A model generated the notes under the pieces. The model worked only from the letters and a program-made list of their open reading frames with translations. It was not told the origin of the DNA and made no database searches. A stretch of 64,000 bases of DNA from Microlunatus sp. Gsoil 973 (GTDB taxonomy: Bacteria > Actinomycetota > Actinomycetes > Propionibacteriales > Propionibacteriaceae): the NCBI RefSeq assembly GCF_009707365.1, contig NZ_CP046122.1:3286001-3350000 (forward strand), given 5' to 3'. This document shows positions 18,844 through 28,134 of this stretch, piece after piece. The translations under genes and the position numbers were made by a program. Within the stretch, counting starts at the first letter, position 1. Each line of letters starts with the position of its first letter.

Positions 18844-18849
18844 TAGGCT
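18844..18849 (+). promoter_or_regulatory. -10 box TAGGCT of acs
   Basis: TAGGCT lies 35 bases before the GTG start of acs. The predicted leader contains GAGGAGG at 18872-18878, a strong ribosome binding site. Confidence 0.4.
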
Positions 18850-18884
18850 GTGGACGCGAAGGACTTCACCCGAGGAGGCGTGCT

Positions 18885-20843
18885 GTGAGCGACGAGACCC
18901 TGGAGAACCTGCTGACCGAGGACCGGCGGTTCCCGCCGCCCGCGGATCTGGCAGCGCAGGCCAACGTCACGCAAGCGACGTACGACGAGGCAGCGGCCGA
19001 CCCGGAGGCGTTCTGGGGGAAACAGTCGGATCGAGTCAGTTGGGCCACCAAGCCGACCCAGGTGATCGACTGGAGCAACCCGCCCTTCGCCAAGTGGTAC
19101 GCCGACGGCACGCTCAACGCGGCCTACAACGCCTGCGACCGGCACGTCGAGGCCGGCAACGGCGACCGCGTCGCCTTCTATTTCGAGGGCGAGCCCGGTG
19201 ACAGCCGGGCGATCACCTATGCCGAGCTGACCACCGAGGTCAAGAAGGCTGCCAACGCCCTGCTCGAGCTCGGTGTGCAGAAGGGTGACCGGGTCGCCAT
19301 CTACATGCCGATGATTCCGGAAGCGGCCATTGCGATGCTGGCCTGCGCCCGGATCGGCGCGCCGCACACCGTGGTCTTCGGCGGATTCTCCGCCGAGGCG
19401 CTCGCCAGCCGGATCGAGGACTGCGGCTGTGAGGTCGTGATCACGGCCGACGGTGGATTCCGTAAGGGCAAGCCGTCAGCGCTCAAACCGGCCGTCGACC
19501 AGGCGATCCAGCACGTCGGTGGAGTCCGCAACGTACTGGTCGTCCGGCGGACCGGAGAGCAGATCGACATGACCGAGGGTCGCGACCTGTGGTGGGACGA
19601 GTTCGTCGGCAGGCAGTCCGCGGAGCACACTCCCGAGGCGTTCGAGGCCGAGCACCCGCTCTACATCATGTACACCTCCGGCAGCACCGGAAAGCCGAAG
19701 GGCATCCTGCACACAACGGGTGGCTATCTGGTCGGCACGGCGTACACCCACTGGGCGACCTTCGATCTGAAACCGGAGACCGACGTCTTCTGGACCGCCG
19801 CCGACATCGGCTGGGTCACCGGTCACTCCTACCTCGTCTACGGACCGCTGGTCAACGGCACCACCAGCGTGATGTACGAAGGGACGCCCGACACTCCGCA
19901 CCAGGGCCGCTGGTGGGAGATCGTGGAGAAGTACAAGGTGTCGATCCTGTACTGCGCGCCCACCGCGATCCGGACCTTCATGAAATGGGGTTCGGACATC
20001 CCGGCGAAGTTCGATCTCTCCAGCCTGCGGGTGCTGGGCTCGGTCGGTGAGCCGATCAACCCGGAGGCGTACGTCTGGTACCGCACCCACATCGGTGGTG
20101 ATCGGACGCCGGTGGTCGACACCTGGTGGCAGACCGAAACCGGCATGCACATGATCACGCCGATGCCCGGCGTCACGTCCGGCAAGCCGGGTGCTGCGAT
20201 GACACCGTTCCCGGGTGTCTCGATCGACGTCGTCAACGATGAGGGCCATCCCGTCGGCAACGGTGAGGGCGGTTACCTGGTGATCACCAAGCCCTGGCCG
20301 GCCATGCTGCGGACGATCTGGGGCGACGACGAGCGCTACGTGAGCACCTATTGGTCGCGCTTCGAGGGCCTCTACTTCGCCGGAGACGGGGCGAAGAAGG
20401 ACGAGGACGGCGACCTCTGGTTGCTCGGCCGGGTGGACGACGTGATGAACGTGTCCGGCCACCGGATGTCGACGACCGAGATCGAATCGGCCCTGGTCTC
20501 CCATCCGAAGGTTGCCGAGGCCGCAGTGGTCGGCGCGACCGATGACACGACCGGCCAGGCGATCGTTGCGTTCGTCATCCTGCGGTCCGAGGCGGGTGAC
20601 GGTGGCCCGGATGTTGTCAAGGAGTTGCGCCAGCACGTGTCGACCGAGATCGGCCCGATCGCTCGTCCGCGGCAGATCATGGTCGTCGAGGAGCTGCCGA
20701 AGACCCGCTCGGGCAAGATCATGCGGCGGCTGCTCCGGGACATCGCCGAGAACCGCGAGCTCGGGGACGTGACCACCCTGCAGGATTCGACGGTGATGGA
20801 CCTGATCAAGTCGAATCTGGCCACCGCCGGCAGCGAGGATTGA
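18885..20843 (+). CDS. acs: Acetyl-CoA synthetase (AMP-forming)
   Basis: This 652-residue enzyme of the ANL family makes acetyl-CoA from acetate, ATP and CoA through acetyl-AMP. The full length equals the family norm. The AMP-binding core [11 protein letters not shown] lies at about 262-272. The [12 protein letters not shown] motif, the hinge region [21 protein letters not shown] and the C-terminal catalytic Lys in [10 protein letters not shown] (about 610) are all present. That Lys is the usual target of reversible acetylation. The GTG at 18885 follows GAGGAGG by 6 bases. The neighbouring crp-type regulator fits the known link between CRP/GlxR and acetate metabolism, but no binding site was identified. 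Confidence 0.97.
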   Translation: MSDETLENLLTEDRRFPPPADLAAQANVTQATYDEAAADPEAFWGKQSDRVSWATKPTQVIDWSNPPFAKWYADGTLNAAYNACDRHVEAGNGDRVAFYFEGEPGDSRAITYAELTTEVKKAANALLELGVQKGDRVAIYMPMIPEAAIAMLACARIGAPHTVVFGGFSAEALASRIEDCGCEVVITADGGFRKGKPSALKPAVDQAIQHVGGVRNVLVVRRTGEQIDMTEGRDLWWDEFVGRQSAEHTPEAFEAEHPLYIMYTSGSTGKPKGILHTTGGYLVGTAYTHWATFDLKPETDVFWTAADIGWVTGHSYLVYGPLVNGTTSVMYEGTPDTPHQGRWWEIVEKYKVSILYCAPTAIRTFMKWGSDIPAKFDLSSLRVLGSVGEPINPEAYVWYRTHIGGDRTPVVDTWWQTETGMHMITPMPGVTSGKPGAAMTPFPGVSIDVVNDEGHPVGNGEGGYLVITKPWPAMLRTIWGDDERYVSTYWSRFEGLYFAGDGAKKDEDGDLWLLGRVDDVMNVSGHRMSTTEIESALVSHPKVAEAAVVGATDDTTGQAIVAFVILRSEAGDGGPDVVKELRQHVSTEIGPIARPRQIMVVEELPKTRSGKIMRRLLRDIAENRELGDVTTLQDSTVMDLIKSNLATAGSED

Positions 20844-20884
20844 TCACCCGAATCGCCGGTTCGCCGATCCGGATCGTGGTCGGA

Positions 20885-20909
20885 TGCCCCGGGCCCGCTG
20901 CCCGGGGCA
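20885..20909 (+). terminator. Terminator of acs
   Basis: TGCCCCGGG (20885-20893) pairs perfectly with CCCGGGGCA (20901-20909) around a 7-base loop, 41 bp after the acs stop. Confidence 0.75.
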
Positions 20910-20953
20910 GGACGGCTGTGCTCGTGACCCCAACTCGCGGGTGGCGTCCGCAA

Positions 20954-21070
20954 GCTCAACGTTTGACCCTGCGGCTGATTTCGGGCAGTCCGAACGACCG
21001 CAGACTCAAACGTTGACCTTGCGATCGTCACAGCGATCGTCAGAGCGATCGTCACGGCGATCGGCGATCG
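20954..21070. repeat. Short direct and inverted repeats after acs
   Basis: ctcaacgtttgaccctgcg at 20955 and ctcaaacgttgaccttgcg at 21005 are near-copies whose cores CAACGTTTG and CAAACGTTG are reverse complements of each other. A 12-bp tandem repeat gcgatcgtcaca follows (21021-21056, three copies), then two cggcgat units. No gene is present between 20844 and 21123. Confidence 0.6.
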
Positions 21071-21123
21071 GCGGTGAGGGGCTGTGCCGCGGTCTTGCGG
21101 ACCGGGATCGCACCGGGTCGTGG

Positions 21124-21666
21124 TCAGTAGCCGGTGCTGCCGTCGATCGCTTCCCGGAGCAGGTCCACGTGTCCCAGGTGCCGGGCGTACTCCTCGATCA
21201 TGTGCAGGTAGACCCAGCGCAGATTGAGCGGTTCGTCGTGCCGCAGTCCGGGCAGCGGCTGGTCGAGGTCGTCGACCGCCGCTGCCTGCTGCCGGGAGAC
21301 CGGAAGCTGGGCATGGTACGCGTCGAGGTCGCGCAACGCGGTCGCCGGATCGGCCTCATTGAAGTCGCCGTCCGGATCGTTCTCGCGGTAGAGCATGGGG
21401 ATCGACTGGCCGGCGGCGATGTTGCCGAACCAGTAGCGCTCGACTTTGGTCAGGTGCCGGACGATACCGATCAGGCTCAGCGTCGACGGCGGCACCGAGC
21501 GGCGGCACAACTGTTCGGCGGTCAGACCGCCGACCTTGATCGGCAGCGTCTGACGATAGAGCTCGAGCCAGGCCTCGAGGGCCCGCCGGTCGGAGTCGAG
21601 GAACGGCGGATCGGCGCGTTCATCGGCGACGAGCGGGCTGGTCGGCTCGGAAGGGTTCTGAGACAC
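21124..21666 (-). CDS. DinB family protein (DUF664-type)
   Basis: This is a 180-residue protein with the four-helix DinB fold. It has PPSTLSLIGIVRHLTKVERYWFG in the first half and LRWVYLHMIEEYARHLGHVDLLREAIDG at the end. The His residues at these places (RHLTKVE, HMIEEYARHLGH) are those that bind a divalent metal in DinB/YfiT-like proteins. Some members are mycothiol-dependent enzymes, but this is not certain for the DUF664 branch. The GTG at 21666 is preferred to a start at 21774 because AGGTAGG lies upstream and the longer form would overlap the divergent ybjQ-like gene. Confidence 0.8.
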   Translation of the reverse strand: MSQNPSEPTSPLVADERADPPFLDSDRRALEAWLELYRQTLPIKVGGLTAEQLCRRSVPPSTLSLIGIVRHLTKVERYWFGNIAAGQSIPMLYRENDPDGDFNEADPATALRDLDAYHAQLPVSRQQAAAVDDLDQPLPGLRHDEPLNLRWVYLHMIEEYARHLGHVDLLREAIDGSTGY

Positions 21667-21757
21667 GTCCGCCGAACCTACCTGACCACCGTCCCTCGGC
21701 GAGACTCCCGACGGCAGGACCTTGGGCGATGACCTGTGAGTCTGGTGGAATCGACGC

Positions 21758-22471
21758 ATGATCATCGTCACCACGAACGAGATTCCCGGCTACAGCATCG
21801 ATGCGGTGCTCGGCGAGGTCATGGGCATGACCGTGCGGAGCGCCAACCTGGGAGCGAACTTCGTCGCGAGCTTCCGCGCCATGGGCGGCGGTGAGATCCA
21901 TGAATTCACCAAGATCGTCTACGAGAGCCGCAACGAGGTGATGAACCGGATGTGGGCCGACGCGCAGCAACGCGGCGCGAACGCGATCGTCGGCATGCGG
22001 TTCGACACCGGTGACATCGCCCAGGCCTTCACCGAGGTCTGCGCCTACGGCACGGCGGTTGTTGTCCGGCCGATCCCCGACGGTGAGGACGGGGCGACGG
22101 TGCAGTCCGCCCAGCAGGCGGCGCAGTCCGGGCCCCGGGCAGCGGCTCCCTCCGAAGCCCGGCCCCAGCGTCGTCCGCCGACGGAACCGGCCCAACCGTC
22201 GGCCCAACCGTCGGCCCAACCGTCGGCCCAACCGTCGGCCCAACCATCCGTCCAAGCACCCGCCCAACCATCGGCGCACGCACCCGATCCGCAGCCCGTT
22301 CCCGGCGAGTACGGCTACTCCCCGCAGGTGCCGCCGCCCACGGGTTGGCGTCCCACCGGCCGCCCCGACAACCCGAACGACAACCCGAACGACAACCCGA
22401 ACGACAACCCGACCCAGGACCCAGACCACCCGCAGCAGGGCCCGTGGCAGCAGCCGCCGTACAACCGCTGA
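21758..22471 (+). CDS. YbjQ/DUF74 family protein with proline-rich repeat tail
   Basis: Residues 1-105 form a YbjQ (DUF74) domain: [24 protein letters not shown], then [21 protein letters not shown]. The domain is a pentameric fold of unknown function that has been linked loosely to metal binding. Most family members stop there. This one continues for 130 residues of low-complexity sequence, with five AQPS repeats (coded at 22189-22248) and NDNP repeats (22367-22414). The tail could be a disordered interaction arm. The TGGAAT box ends six bases before the ATG, which suggests a leaderless mRNA. Confidence 0.82.
   Translation: MIIVTTNEIPGYSIDAVLGEVMGMTVRSANLGANFVASFRAMGGGEIHEFTKIVYESRNEVMNRMWADAQQRGANAIVGMRFDTGDIAQAFTEVCAYGTAVVVRPIPDGEDGATVQSAQQAAQSGPRAAAPSEARPQRRPPTEPAQPSAQPSAQPSAQPSAQPSVQAPAQPSAHAPDPQPVPGEYGYSPQVPPPTGWRPTGRPDNPNDNPNDNPNDNPTQDPDHPQQGPWQQPPYNR
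22189..22248. repeat. 12-bp tandem repeat, five copies (AQPS-coding)
   Basis: The unit ggcccaaccgtc is repeated five times, the last with one change (ggcccaaccatc). It is in frame with the YbjQ-like gene. Confidence 0.9.
22367..22414. repeat. 12-bp tandem repeat, four copies (NDNP-coding)
   Basis: The unit gacaacccgaac is repeated three times exactly and once with one change, in frame with the YbjQ-like gene. Confidence 0.9.
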
Positions 22472-22610
22472 CCCGCCGCGGCCGATAGCCAAGCCCGATG
22501 CCGGGTAAGGCCGCTGCGAGCGACGGCTGGGCCCGCCCGGAACGTTCAGCCGTTAGGCTCAGGCGCAACGATCATCGTCGTCGTGGCGTCATTCGGCGCG
22601 GGAGGAGACC

Positions 22611-23108
22611 ATGGCAATGACGAGCACCAACACGGGACAGGTTCCCCAGGCGCCCGGAGTCGGGGACATCCTCAAGGACATCCAGGCCGAGGTCTCGAAC
22701 CTGATCAAGGATGAGGTCGAGCTCGCGAAATCCGAACTCGTGCCCTCGGCGAAGAGCGGCGGCATCGGCGCCGGACTCTTCGGCGGCGCCCTCTACTTCG
22801 TGCTGAACGCGTTGATTCTGCTGTTCATCGCCGGCTCGCTGGCGATCTGGAAGTGGCTCGACCTGCCGATCGCCCTCGGCTTCGTAATCATGGCCGGGGT
22901 GCTCATCGTGGTCGCCGTGATCCTCGGACTGATCGGTCTTGTCGCCGTCAAGCGGGTCAAAGGACCGGAGCGGGCGATCGCCCAGGGCCAGCGCACAGCT
23001 GATTCGGTGAAGGCCGCAATCGCCCGCGGTAATGCCGCGGCGACGGCGAAGAAGATCGAGGGATCGGCGGACCAGCCGCAGATCGCCGCTCGGGCGAGCC
23101 GCAACTGA
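22611..23108 (+). CDS. Phage holin superfamily III-like membrane protein (actinobacterial)
   Basis: This is a 165-residue protein with an N-terminal amphipathic helix (LKDIQAEVSNLIKDEVELAKSEL), two membrane segments (about 55-78 and 85-110) and a charged, Ala-rich C-terminal tail. This is the Actino HolinX-3 (DUF1469-like) architecture. Despite the name there is no phage context; the gene is part of the conserved block next to acs. A TAGGCT box at 22553-22558 and GGGAGGAG before the ATG suggest an ordinary leadered transcript. Confidence 0.82.
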   Translation: MAMTSTNTGQVPQAPGVGDILKDIQAEVSNLIKDEVELAKSELVPSAKSGGIGAGLFGGALYFVLNALILLFIAGSLAIWKWLDLPIALGFVIMAGVLIVVAVILGLIGLVAVKRVKGPERAIAQGQRTADSVKAAIARGNAAATAKKIEGSADQPQIAARASRN

Positions 23109-23204
23109 CCCGCACCGCGGGCGGCCGCCGCCCGTCGTCGGGCGGAGAGCCTGATCCGTCACGCGGCGGATGTCCGTACGACCGATTGTCGTTACCGTGT
23201 CCGG

Positions 23205-24581
23205 GTGAGTGGCTCTGTAGCGAACGGCGCCGGCGTCTCGTGGTCCGCCCTGGACCAGATCCTGCCGAGTGCCGAACCGCCCTATCCGGGCTGGCGTCGG
23301 CCGTCTCCGGGACCGACCGGCTTCCGGGCCGACCTGATCGGCGCCGTTGCGCTGACGGTCGGAGCGGTGATCACCATGCCGCTCTATCCCTGGGCAGGCC
23401 TGATGCCACCGACCCGGGCGCCGCTGTGGCTCGAACTGCTGTGGTCGGGTGCCGTGGCACTCCCGCTGGCCTGGCGGAGGCGGTATCCGACAATCGTCGC
23501 GGTCGCCGTCTCGGCGCTCTACATGGCCGGTGGCATCGCGTTCGGCGTCTCGCTGTTCTTTCCGATGATCGCCCTGTTCGTCGCCTTCTACACGCTCGGC
23601 GCCTGGGAGTCCGACCGGCAACGTGCCTGGTGGACCCGGATGATCATCATTGCCGCAATGTTCATCTGGTTGGTCATTTCGATCTTCGTGTACGCGACCG
23701 GCCACCACAACGACGAACCAGCAGTGACCGGCCCGTTCTCACCCTTGGTATCGCTGGTGCTCATTCAGTTGCTCACCAACACCACCTTCTTCGCCGTCTC
23801 CTACTATCTGGGCAACCGCGGGTACGCCGAATCGATCGACCAGGATGCGCTGGAACGCCGCACGATCGAACTCGCCCGGGAGCGCGAGCGAGCCGCGGCG
23901 CAGGCGGTCGCACTGGAGCGCCTGCAGATCGCCCGCGAACTGCACGATGTCGTTGCCCACCACGTCTCGGTGATGGGTGTGCAGGCCAGCGCTGCCCGCA
24001 TCGCCTTCGACCAGAATCCCGACGTTGCCCGGCGGTCGTTGAGCCATGTCGAGTCGAGTGCCCGGACGGCGGTCGACGAGCTGCACCGGATGTTGACCAC
24101 GCTGCGCGACCCCGAGACCTGTGATCACGATCATTCATTCGGGCAGGATGCCGAGGTGGGTGCCACCGTGGGGATCCGCCAACTCCCGGCGCTGATCGGA
24201 CAATCCAATGCCACCGGACTGCCCACCCGCCTGGAGATCATCGGCGAGCCCGGAGACCTGCCCTCGGTGGTTGACGTGAACATCTACCGCATCGTGCAGG
24301 AGGCGCTGACCAACGTGCGCAAACACGCAGGACCCCACGCGACCGCAGACGTCCGCCTCCGTTACTACGCCGACGAGGTCGAAGTGGAGGTCACCAACAG
24401 CGGTGCCGCACCGTCGCGTTCGGTGGCCGTGCGATCCGGGCTCGGCCAGGTCGGCATGCGGGAGCGGGTTGCCGCCTCCGGTGGCACGATCGAACTCGGT
24501 GCGCTGGCCCGGGGCGGCTACCTGGTCCGGGCGAGGATGCCGCGGTCGGACCGTGCGTCGTTGGTCGGTACCGGGAACTGA
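23205..24581 (+). CDS. NarL-family sensor histidine kinase
   Basis: This is a 458-residue kinase. After a 40-residue cytoplasmic start there are five or so membrane segments (about 42-200) with almost no extracytoplasmic domain, so it may sense within the membrane. The dimerisation domain HisKA_3 has QIARELHDVVAHHVSVMGVQ, with the phospho-acceptor His near 246. The HATPase domain has EALTNVRKHAG (N box) and GLGQVGMRERVAASGG (G box). TACCGT ends six bases before the GTG, so it is probably leaderless. The stop overlaps the response regulator start by one base. Together with the ABC exporter genes downstream this resembles LiaRS or drug-sensing modules. Confidence 0.9.
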   Translation: MSGSVANGAGVSWSALDQILPSAEPPYPGWRRPSPGPTGFRADLIGAVALTVGAVITMPLYPWAGLMPPTRAPLWLELLWSGAVALPLAWRRRYPTIVAVAVSALYMAGGIAFGVSLFFPMIALFVAFYTLGAWESDRQRAWWTRMIIIAAMFIWLVISIFVYATGHHNDEPAVTGPFSPLVSLVLIQLLTNTTFFAVSYYLGNRGYAESIDQDALERRTIELARERERAAAQAVALERLQIARELHDVVAHHVSVMGVQASAARIAFDQNPDVARRSLSHVESSARTAVDELHRMLTTLRDPETCDHDHSFGQDAEVGATVGIRQLPALIGQSNATGLPTRLEIIGEPGDLPSVVDVNIYRIVQEALTNVRKHAGPHATADVRLRYYADEVEVEVTNSGAAPSRSVAVRSGLGQVGMRERVAASGGTIELGALARGGYLVRARMPRSDRASLVGTGN

Positions 24582-25326
24582 TGATGAGTGACGCTATGGA
24601 CCGGCCGGCGATCCGGGTGCTGTTGGTCGATGATCACGACCTGGTGCGGTACGGCTTCCGGGTCATTCTCGATATTGCCGACGGCATCGAGGTGGTCGGT
24701 GAGGCCGGCGACGGCGATGAGGCGGTCCGGCAGGCCCAGGCATTGCTGCCGGACGTGATCTGCATGGACGTCCAGATGCCGACGAAGGACGGCCTGGCGG
24801 CCACCCGGGAGATCATCGCCGATCCGCGCATCGGGGCCGCCGTACTGATCCTGACCACCTTCGATCGCGATGATTACCTATTTCAGGCCCTGGAAGCTGG
24901 GGCCAGCGGGTTCCTGCTGAAGAACGCCTCACCGGAGAATCTCGTCGAAGCCGTCCGGGTCGTGGCCGCGGGCGAGGCGCTGCTCTCCCCGCCGTGACCC
25001 GCCGGGTGATCGCCGGATTCGCCGGTCGTCGTGACCATGCAGCGCGTGAGCGACCCGGTCCCTCCTCCGGGCAGCAACCGGGCGGAGCGACAGCTGCCGG
25101 ACAGGCGGACGTGCCTACCCCGCCGCTGACCGATCGCGAGTCGGAGGTCCTGCAGTTGGTCGCCCAGGGCATGTCCAATGCCGAGATCGCTGCCCGGCTG
25201 GTCGTCGGCGAGGCCACGGTGAAGACCCATGTCTCCAATGTGCTGGCGAAGTTGCAGCTCCGGGACCGGATCCAGGCAGTGATCTACGCCTACGAGCACC
25301 GTCTGGTCACCCCGGGCACGGCCTGA
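24581..25326 (+). CDS. NarL/FixJ-family response regulator (frameshifted)
   Basis: The receiver domain (24581-24990) has LLVDDHDLVRYG, the phospho-acceptor Asp in CMDVQMP (about residue 63) and the LLKNAS Lys. The frame then stops with SPP-stop at 24997. The LuxR-type DNA-binding domain continues one frame over from 24994 (VTRRVIAGFAG...LTDRESEVLQLVAQGMSNAEIAARL...VKTHVSNVLAKL) to 25326. Adding back one base near 24990 gives SPAVTRR, the usual sequence of this family. A consensus error or a recent mutation is the simplest reading. The two parts meet in a GTGA overlap, so separate translation cannot be excluded. Confidence 0.85.
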
Positions 25327-25399
25327 TCGCCACAGTTCCCTCCCGAGACGGAGCCGCAAGACCCATCTGCCGGTGGATGTGGTGACGCTGTGGTCTTCC

Positions 25400-25405
25400 T
25401 AGCCT
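25400..25405 (+). promoter_or_regulatory. -10 box TAGCCT, leaderless start of the ABC ATPase gene
   Basis: TAGCCT ends six bases before the GTG at 25412. No ribosome binding site is visible. Confidence 0.5.
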
Positions 25406-25411
25406 GAACGT

Positions 25412-26295
25412 GTGCTGGAGATAACCAAGATCAACAGATCATTCGGCGGCCGGCAGGTGCTGACCGATGTGAGCTTCACCGTGATCGGCGGCCGGATCAC
25501 CGGCTTCGTCGGCCGCAACGGCGCCGGCAAGACGACGACGATGCGGATCATCCTCGGTGTGCTGGCCGCCGACAGCGGTGAGGTCCGGTTGGACGGCTCG
25601 CTGCTCACCCCGGCCGATCGCCGGCGGTTCGGCTATATGCCCGAGGAACGCGGCCTTTACCCGAAGATGCCGGTCGGTGAGCAGTTGATCTATCTCGCCC
25701 GGCTGCACGGTCTCAGCCACCCGGCTGCCCGGCGGAACACCGCCGATCTGCTGGAGAAACTCGAGCTATCAGACCGGGCGAGCGACAAGGTCGAGACCCT
25801 GTCGTTGGGTAACCAGCAGCGGGCACAGGTCGCGGCCGCCCTGGTTCACGATCCTCAGGCCCTCATCCTGGACGAACCGTTCTCCGGACTGGATCCGTTG
25901 GCAGTCGACGTCGTGTTGTCGGTGCTGCGGGAACGCGCCGCTGCCGGAGTTCCGGTGCTGTTCTCCTCCCACCAGCTGGACATCGTCGAGCGACTCTGCG
26001 ACGACCTGGTGATCATTGCCGACGGGACCGTCCGTGCCGAGGGCCCGGGGGTGACCTCCGCGACCAGTACGCCGGCAACACCTACCAGGCGACCTTCGGC
26101 GGCGATGCCGGCTGGCTTCGTGATCAACCCGGCATCACCGTCCGTGAGTTCGACGGCCCGAACGCTGTCTTCGACGCCGACTCGCCCGAGGTGGCGCAGT
26201 CGGTTCTTGCCTCCGCGATCGGCCGCGGACCTGTCCTCAGCTTCACCCCCCGCCGGCCACGGCTGGCCGAGATCTTCAAGGAGATCATCCAGTGA
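25412..26295 (+). CDS. ABC-2 type exporter ATP-binding protein, NatA-like (frameshifted near C-terminus)
   Basis: The nucleotide-binding domain is complete: Walker A GRNGAGKTTT (about 32-41), the Q-loop, the signature LSLGNQQRAQVA, Walker B ALILDEPFSGLDP and the switch His in FSSHQLD. After VRAEGPG (near 26050) the frame is lost. The normal C-terminus (LRDQYAGNTYQATFGG...RPRLAEIFKEIIQ) continues in another frame to the TGA at 26293-26295. One base seems to be missing in the run ggcccggggg (26042-26051). The stop overlaps the permease GTG by three bases. The pair resembles the NatAB sodium exporter type, though the substrate is unknown. Confidence 0.85.
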
Positions 26296-27422
26296 CCCAG
26301 ACCGCCGTCCTGAACCGTCCCGCCGTTGGCCCGGGCCTGAGCTTCGGCCAGGCCGTACGCCTGGTCGCCGAGCGGGAGATCCTGACCCGGGTTCGCAGCC
26401 GCGCCTTCCAGGTGTCCACCGGAATCATGCTGGCCGCCGTCCTAGCGGGCGTGATCATCAGCGGTCTGCTGGGTGGCCGGACCAGCACAACGTCGGTGGC
26501 CGTGGTCGGCGACGTGGCCGGCCAGGTGCAGCACGCCGACGGGCTGGAGATCACCCGCGCTGATTCGGCGGCCGCCGCGGCCCGGATGATCGAGAACGGC
26601 ACGGTCGAGGCCGCCGTCGTTCCCGACCCGTCGAGCCCGGCGAAGATCAAGATCATTGCCGACGACCAGGCGCCCGACGCGTTGGTCAACAAACTCAGCG
26701 TCCAGCCAGAGGTGACCCTGTTGCACCCGCCCGCGGTGTCGCCGGGACTGCGTTACATCGCGTCGTACGGCTTCGGGATCGTCTTCCTCATGTCGGCTGC
26801 GACCTTCGGGGGCACGATCGCCCAGAGTGTCGTCGAGGAGAAGCAGACCCGGATCGTGGAGATCCTGATCTCCAGCGTGACCAGCCGCACCCTGCTGACC
26901 GGCAAGATCCTCGGGAACAGCCTGTTGGCGTTCGCCCAGGTGGTGTTGCTCGGCGCCTGCGCGGTGATCGGCCTCTCGACCACCGGAGAGAACAGCGTGT
27001 TGTCCGCGCTCGGCGCACCGATGGCCTGGTTCGTGATCTTCTTCGTGATCGGTTTCGTGCTGCTGGCGGCGATGTTCGCAGCCGCTGCGTCGCTGGTATC
27101 CCGTCAGGAGGATGTGCAGTCCACCGTCACGCCGGTGACGATGCTGGTGATGGTTCCGTACTTCCTGGTGATCTTCTTCAACAACAACGATGTCGTGCTG
27201 ACGATCATGTCGTACGTGCCGTTCTCTGCCGCCGTCGGCATGCCGTTGCGGATCTTCCTGTCCCAGGCCGCCTGGTGGGAACCCCTGCTGTCGCTGTTGG
27301 TCCTGATCGGCGGCACAGTCGGGGTGATCATGATCGCAGCGAAGATCTACGGCAACGCGCTGCTGCGCACCGGGGCGAAGGTGTCGGTCCGGGAGGCACT
27401 ACGCAGCAGCGGGGTGGAGTGA
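26292..27422 (+). CDS. ABC-2 type transporter permease, NatB-like
   Basis: This is a 376-residue membrane protein. One membrane segment near residues 45-65 is followed by an extracytoplasmic domain (about 66-155), then five membrane segments. The motif QSVVEEKQTRIVEILISSVTSRTLLTGKILG is typical of the NatB/ABC2_membrane_3 family. It pairs with the ATPase upstream (GTGA overlap). The preceding two-component system suggests regulated export, for example of an antimicrobial or a cation. Confidence 0.88.
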   Translation: MTQTAVLNRPAVGPGLSFGQAVRLVAEREILTRVRSRAFQVSTGIMLAAVLAGVIISGLLGGRTSTTSVAVVGDVAGQVQHADGLEITRADSAAAAARMIENGTVEAAVVPDPSSPAKIKIIADDQAPDALVNKLSVQPEVTLLHPPAVSPGLRYIASYGFGIVFLMSAATFGGTIAQSVVEEKQTRIVEILISSVTSRTLLTGKILGNSLLAFAQVVLLGACAVIGLSTTGENSVLSALGAPMAWFVIFFVIGFVLLAAMFAAAASLVSRQEDVQSTVTPVTMLVMVPYFLVIFFNNNDVVLTIMSYVPFSAAVGMPLRIFLSQAAWWEPLLSLLVLIGGTVGVIMIAAKIYGNALLRTGAKVSVREALRSSGVE

Positions 27423-27426
27423 ACGG

Positions 27427-28134
27427 TCAGCGCGCGGTCTTCGGCCAGTCGTCGGCCTGGAACTGATCATCGATGCCCAGGTGGTCGATCAGCTCCAGCG
27501 CCTCGGTGGCCAGGTTGTGCTGGGCGGCCGGCTCGAGCACCCGGGCGGACTGGGTCCGGAAGACCTCCCGTCCGCCGAAGCGAAGCAGCACGTGCAGGCG
27601 GCCGGTGGCGAACTCCCCGTCGCTGAGCCGACCGTACTCCCGGCGCACCTGGTCGACGTAATGGCGGTACGCCTCCGGTTCCGCGGCCAGGATCGCCAGG
27701 TCGGCGTCGCAGAGCAACTCCCCGTCCGGATCGGAACCGCTGGGATGGTGGCCCTCGGTGAGCCGGACCAGGCGGGCGATCTCGCCGATCTCCTCCTGTT
27801 CGAAACCGGACCGACCAAGCGTACGGATCGCCAGCCGGGCCGACGCCTCCTCGTTGCTGATCTGACCCGGCGGGATCGCGTACACGGCGTCGTGGAACCA
27901 GGCCGCCAGCCGGACCATGAAGAGGTCGTGCTTGGCGGTCGCGAAGTCCTCGACGCGGTCCAGGACCGCGGTCAGGTGGCTCAGGCCGTGGTAGTGCCGT
28001 TGCGGTTCGCCGTACCGGCGGACCAGGTCCTCACCGATGTGCCGGTGGCCGGGCAGCAGTTCCTCGAACCGGGCCAGCAACTCCGACACCTGCTGGCCGG
28101 TGTCGTCGGGCAGGTCGGCAAGGTCGGGGGTCAT
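27427..28134 (-). CDS. HD domain-containing protein
   Basis: This is a 235-residue predicted metal-dependent phosphohydrolase. It has HYHGLSHL near residue 47, the HD pair in LAAWFHDAVY (about 77-86), and a second helix with EGHHPSG and CDADLAIL that completes the metal site. The proteins of this branch are often annotated as N-methyl-D-aspartate receptor NMDAR2C-like by transfer, which carries no meaning here. The start overlaps the stop of the NUDIX gene (ATGA). Confidence 0.82.
   Translation of the reverse strand: MTPDLADLPDDTGQQVSELLARFEELLPGHRHIGEDLVRRYGEPQRHYHGLSHLTAVLDRVEDFATAKHDLFMVRLAAWFHDAVYAIPPGQISNEEASARLAIRTLGRSGFEQEEIGEIARLVRLTEGHHPSGSDPDGELLCDADLAILAAEPEAYRHYVDQVRREYGRLSDGEFATGRLHVLLRFGGREVFRTQSARVLEPAAQHNLATEALELIDHLGIDDQFQADDWPKTAR

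Noticed and set aside
22572-23708. A 378-residue minus-strand protein
   Set aside because: It is an antisense shadow of the holin-like and histidine kinase genes, both of which have clear family motifs.
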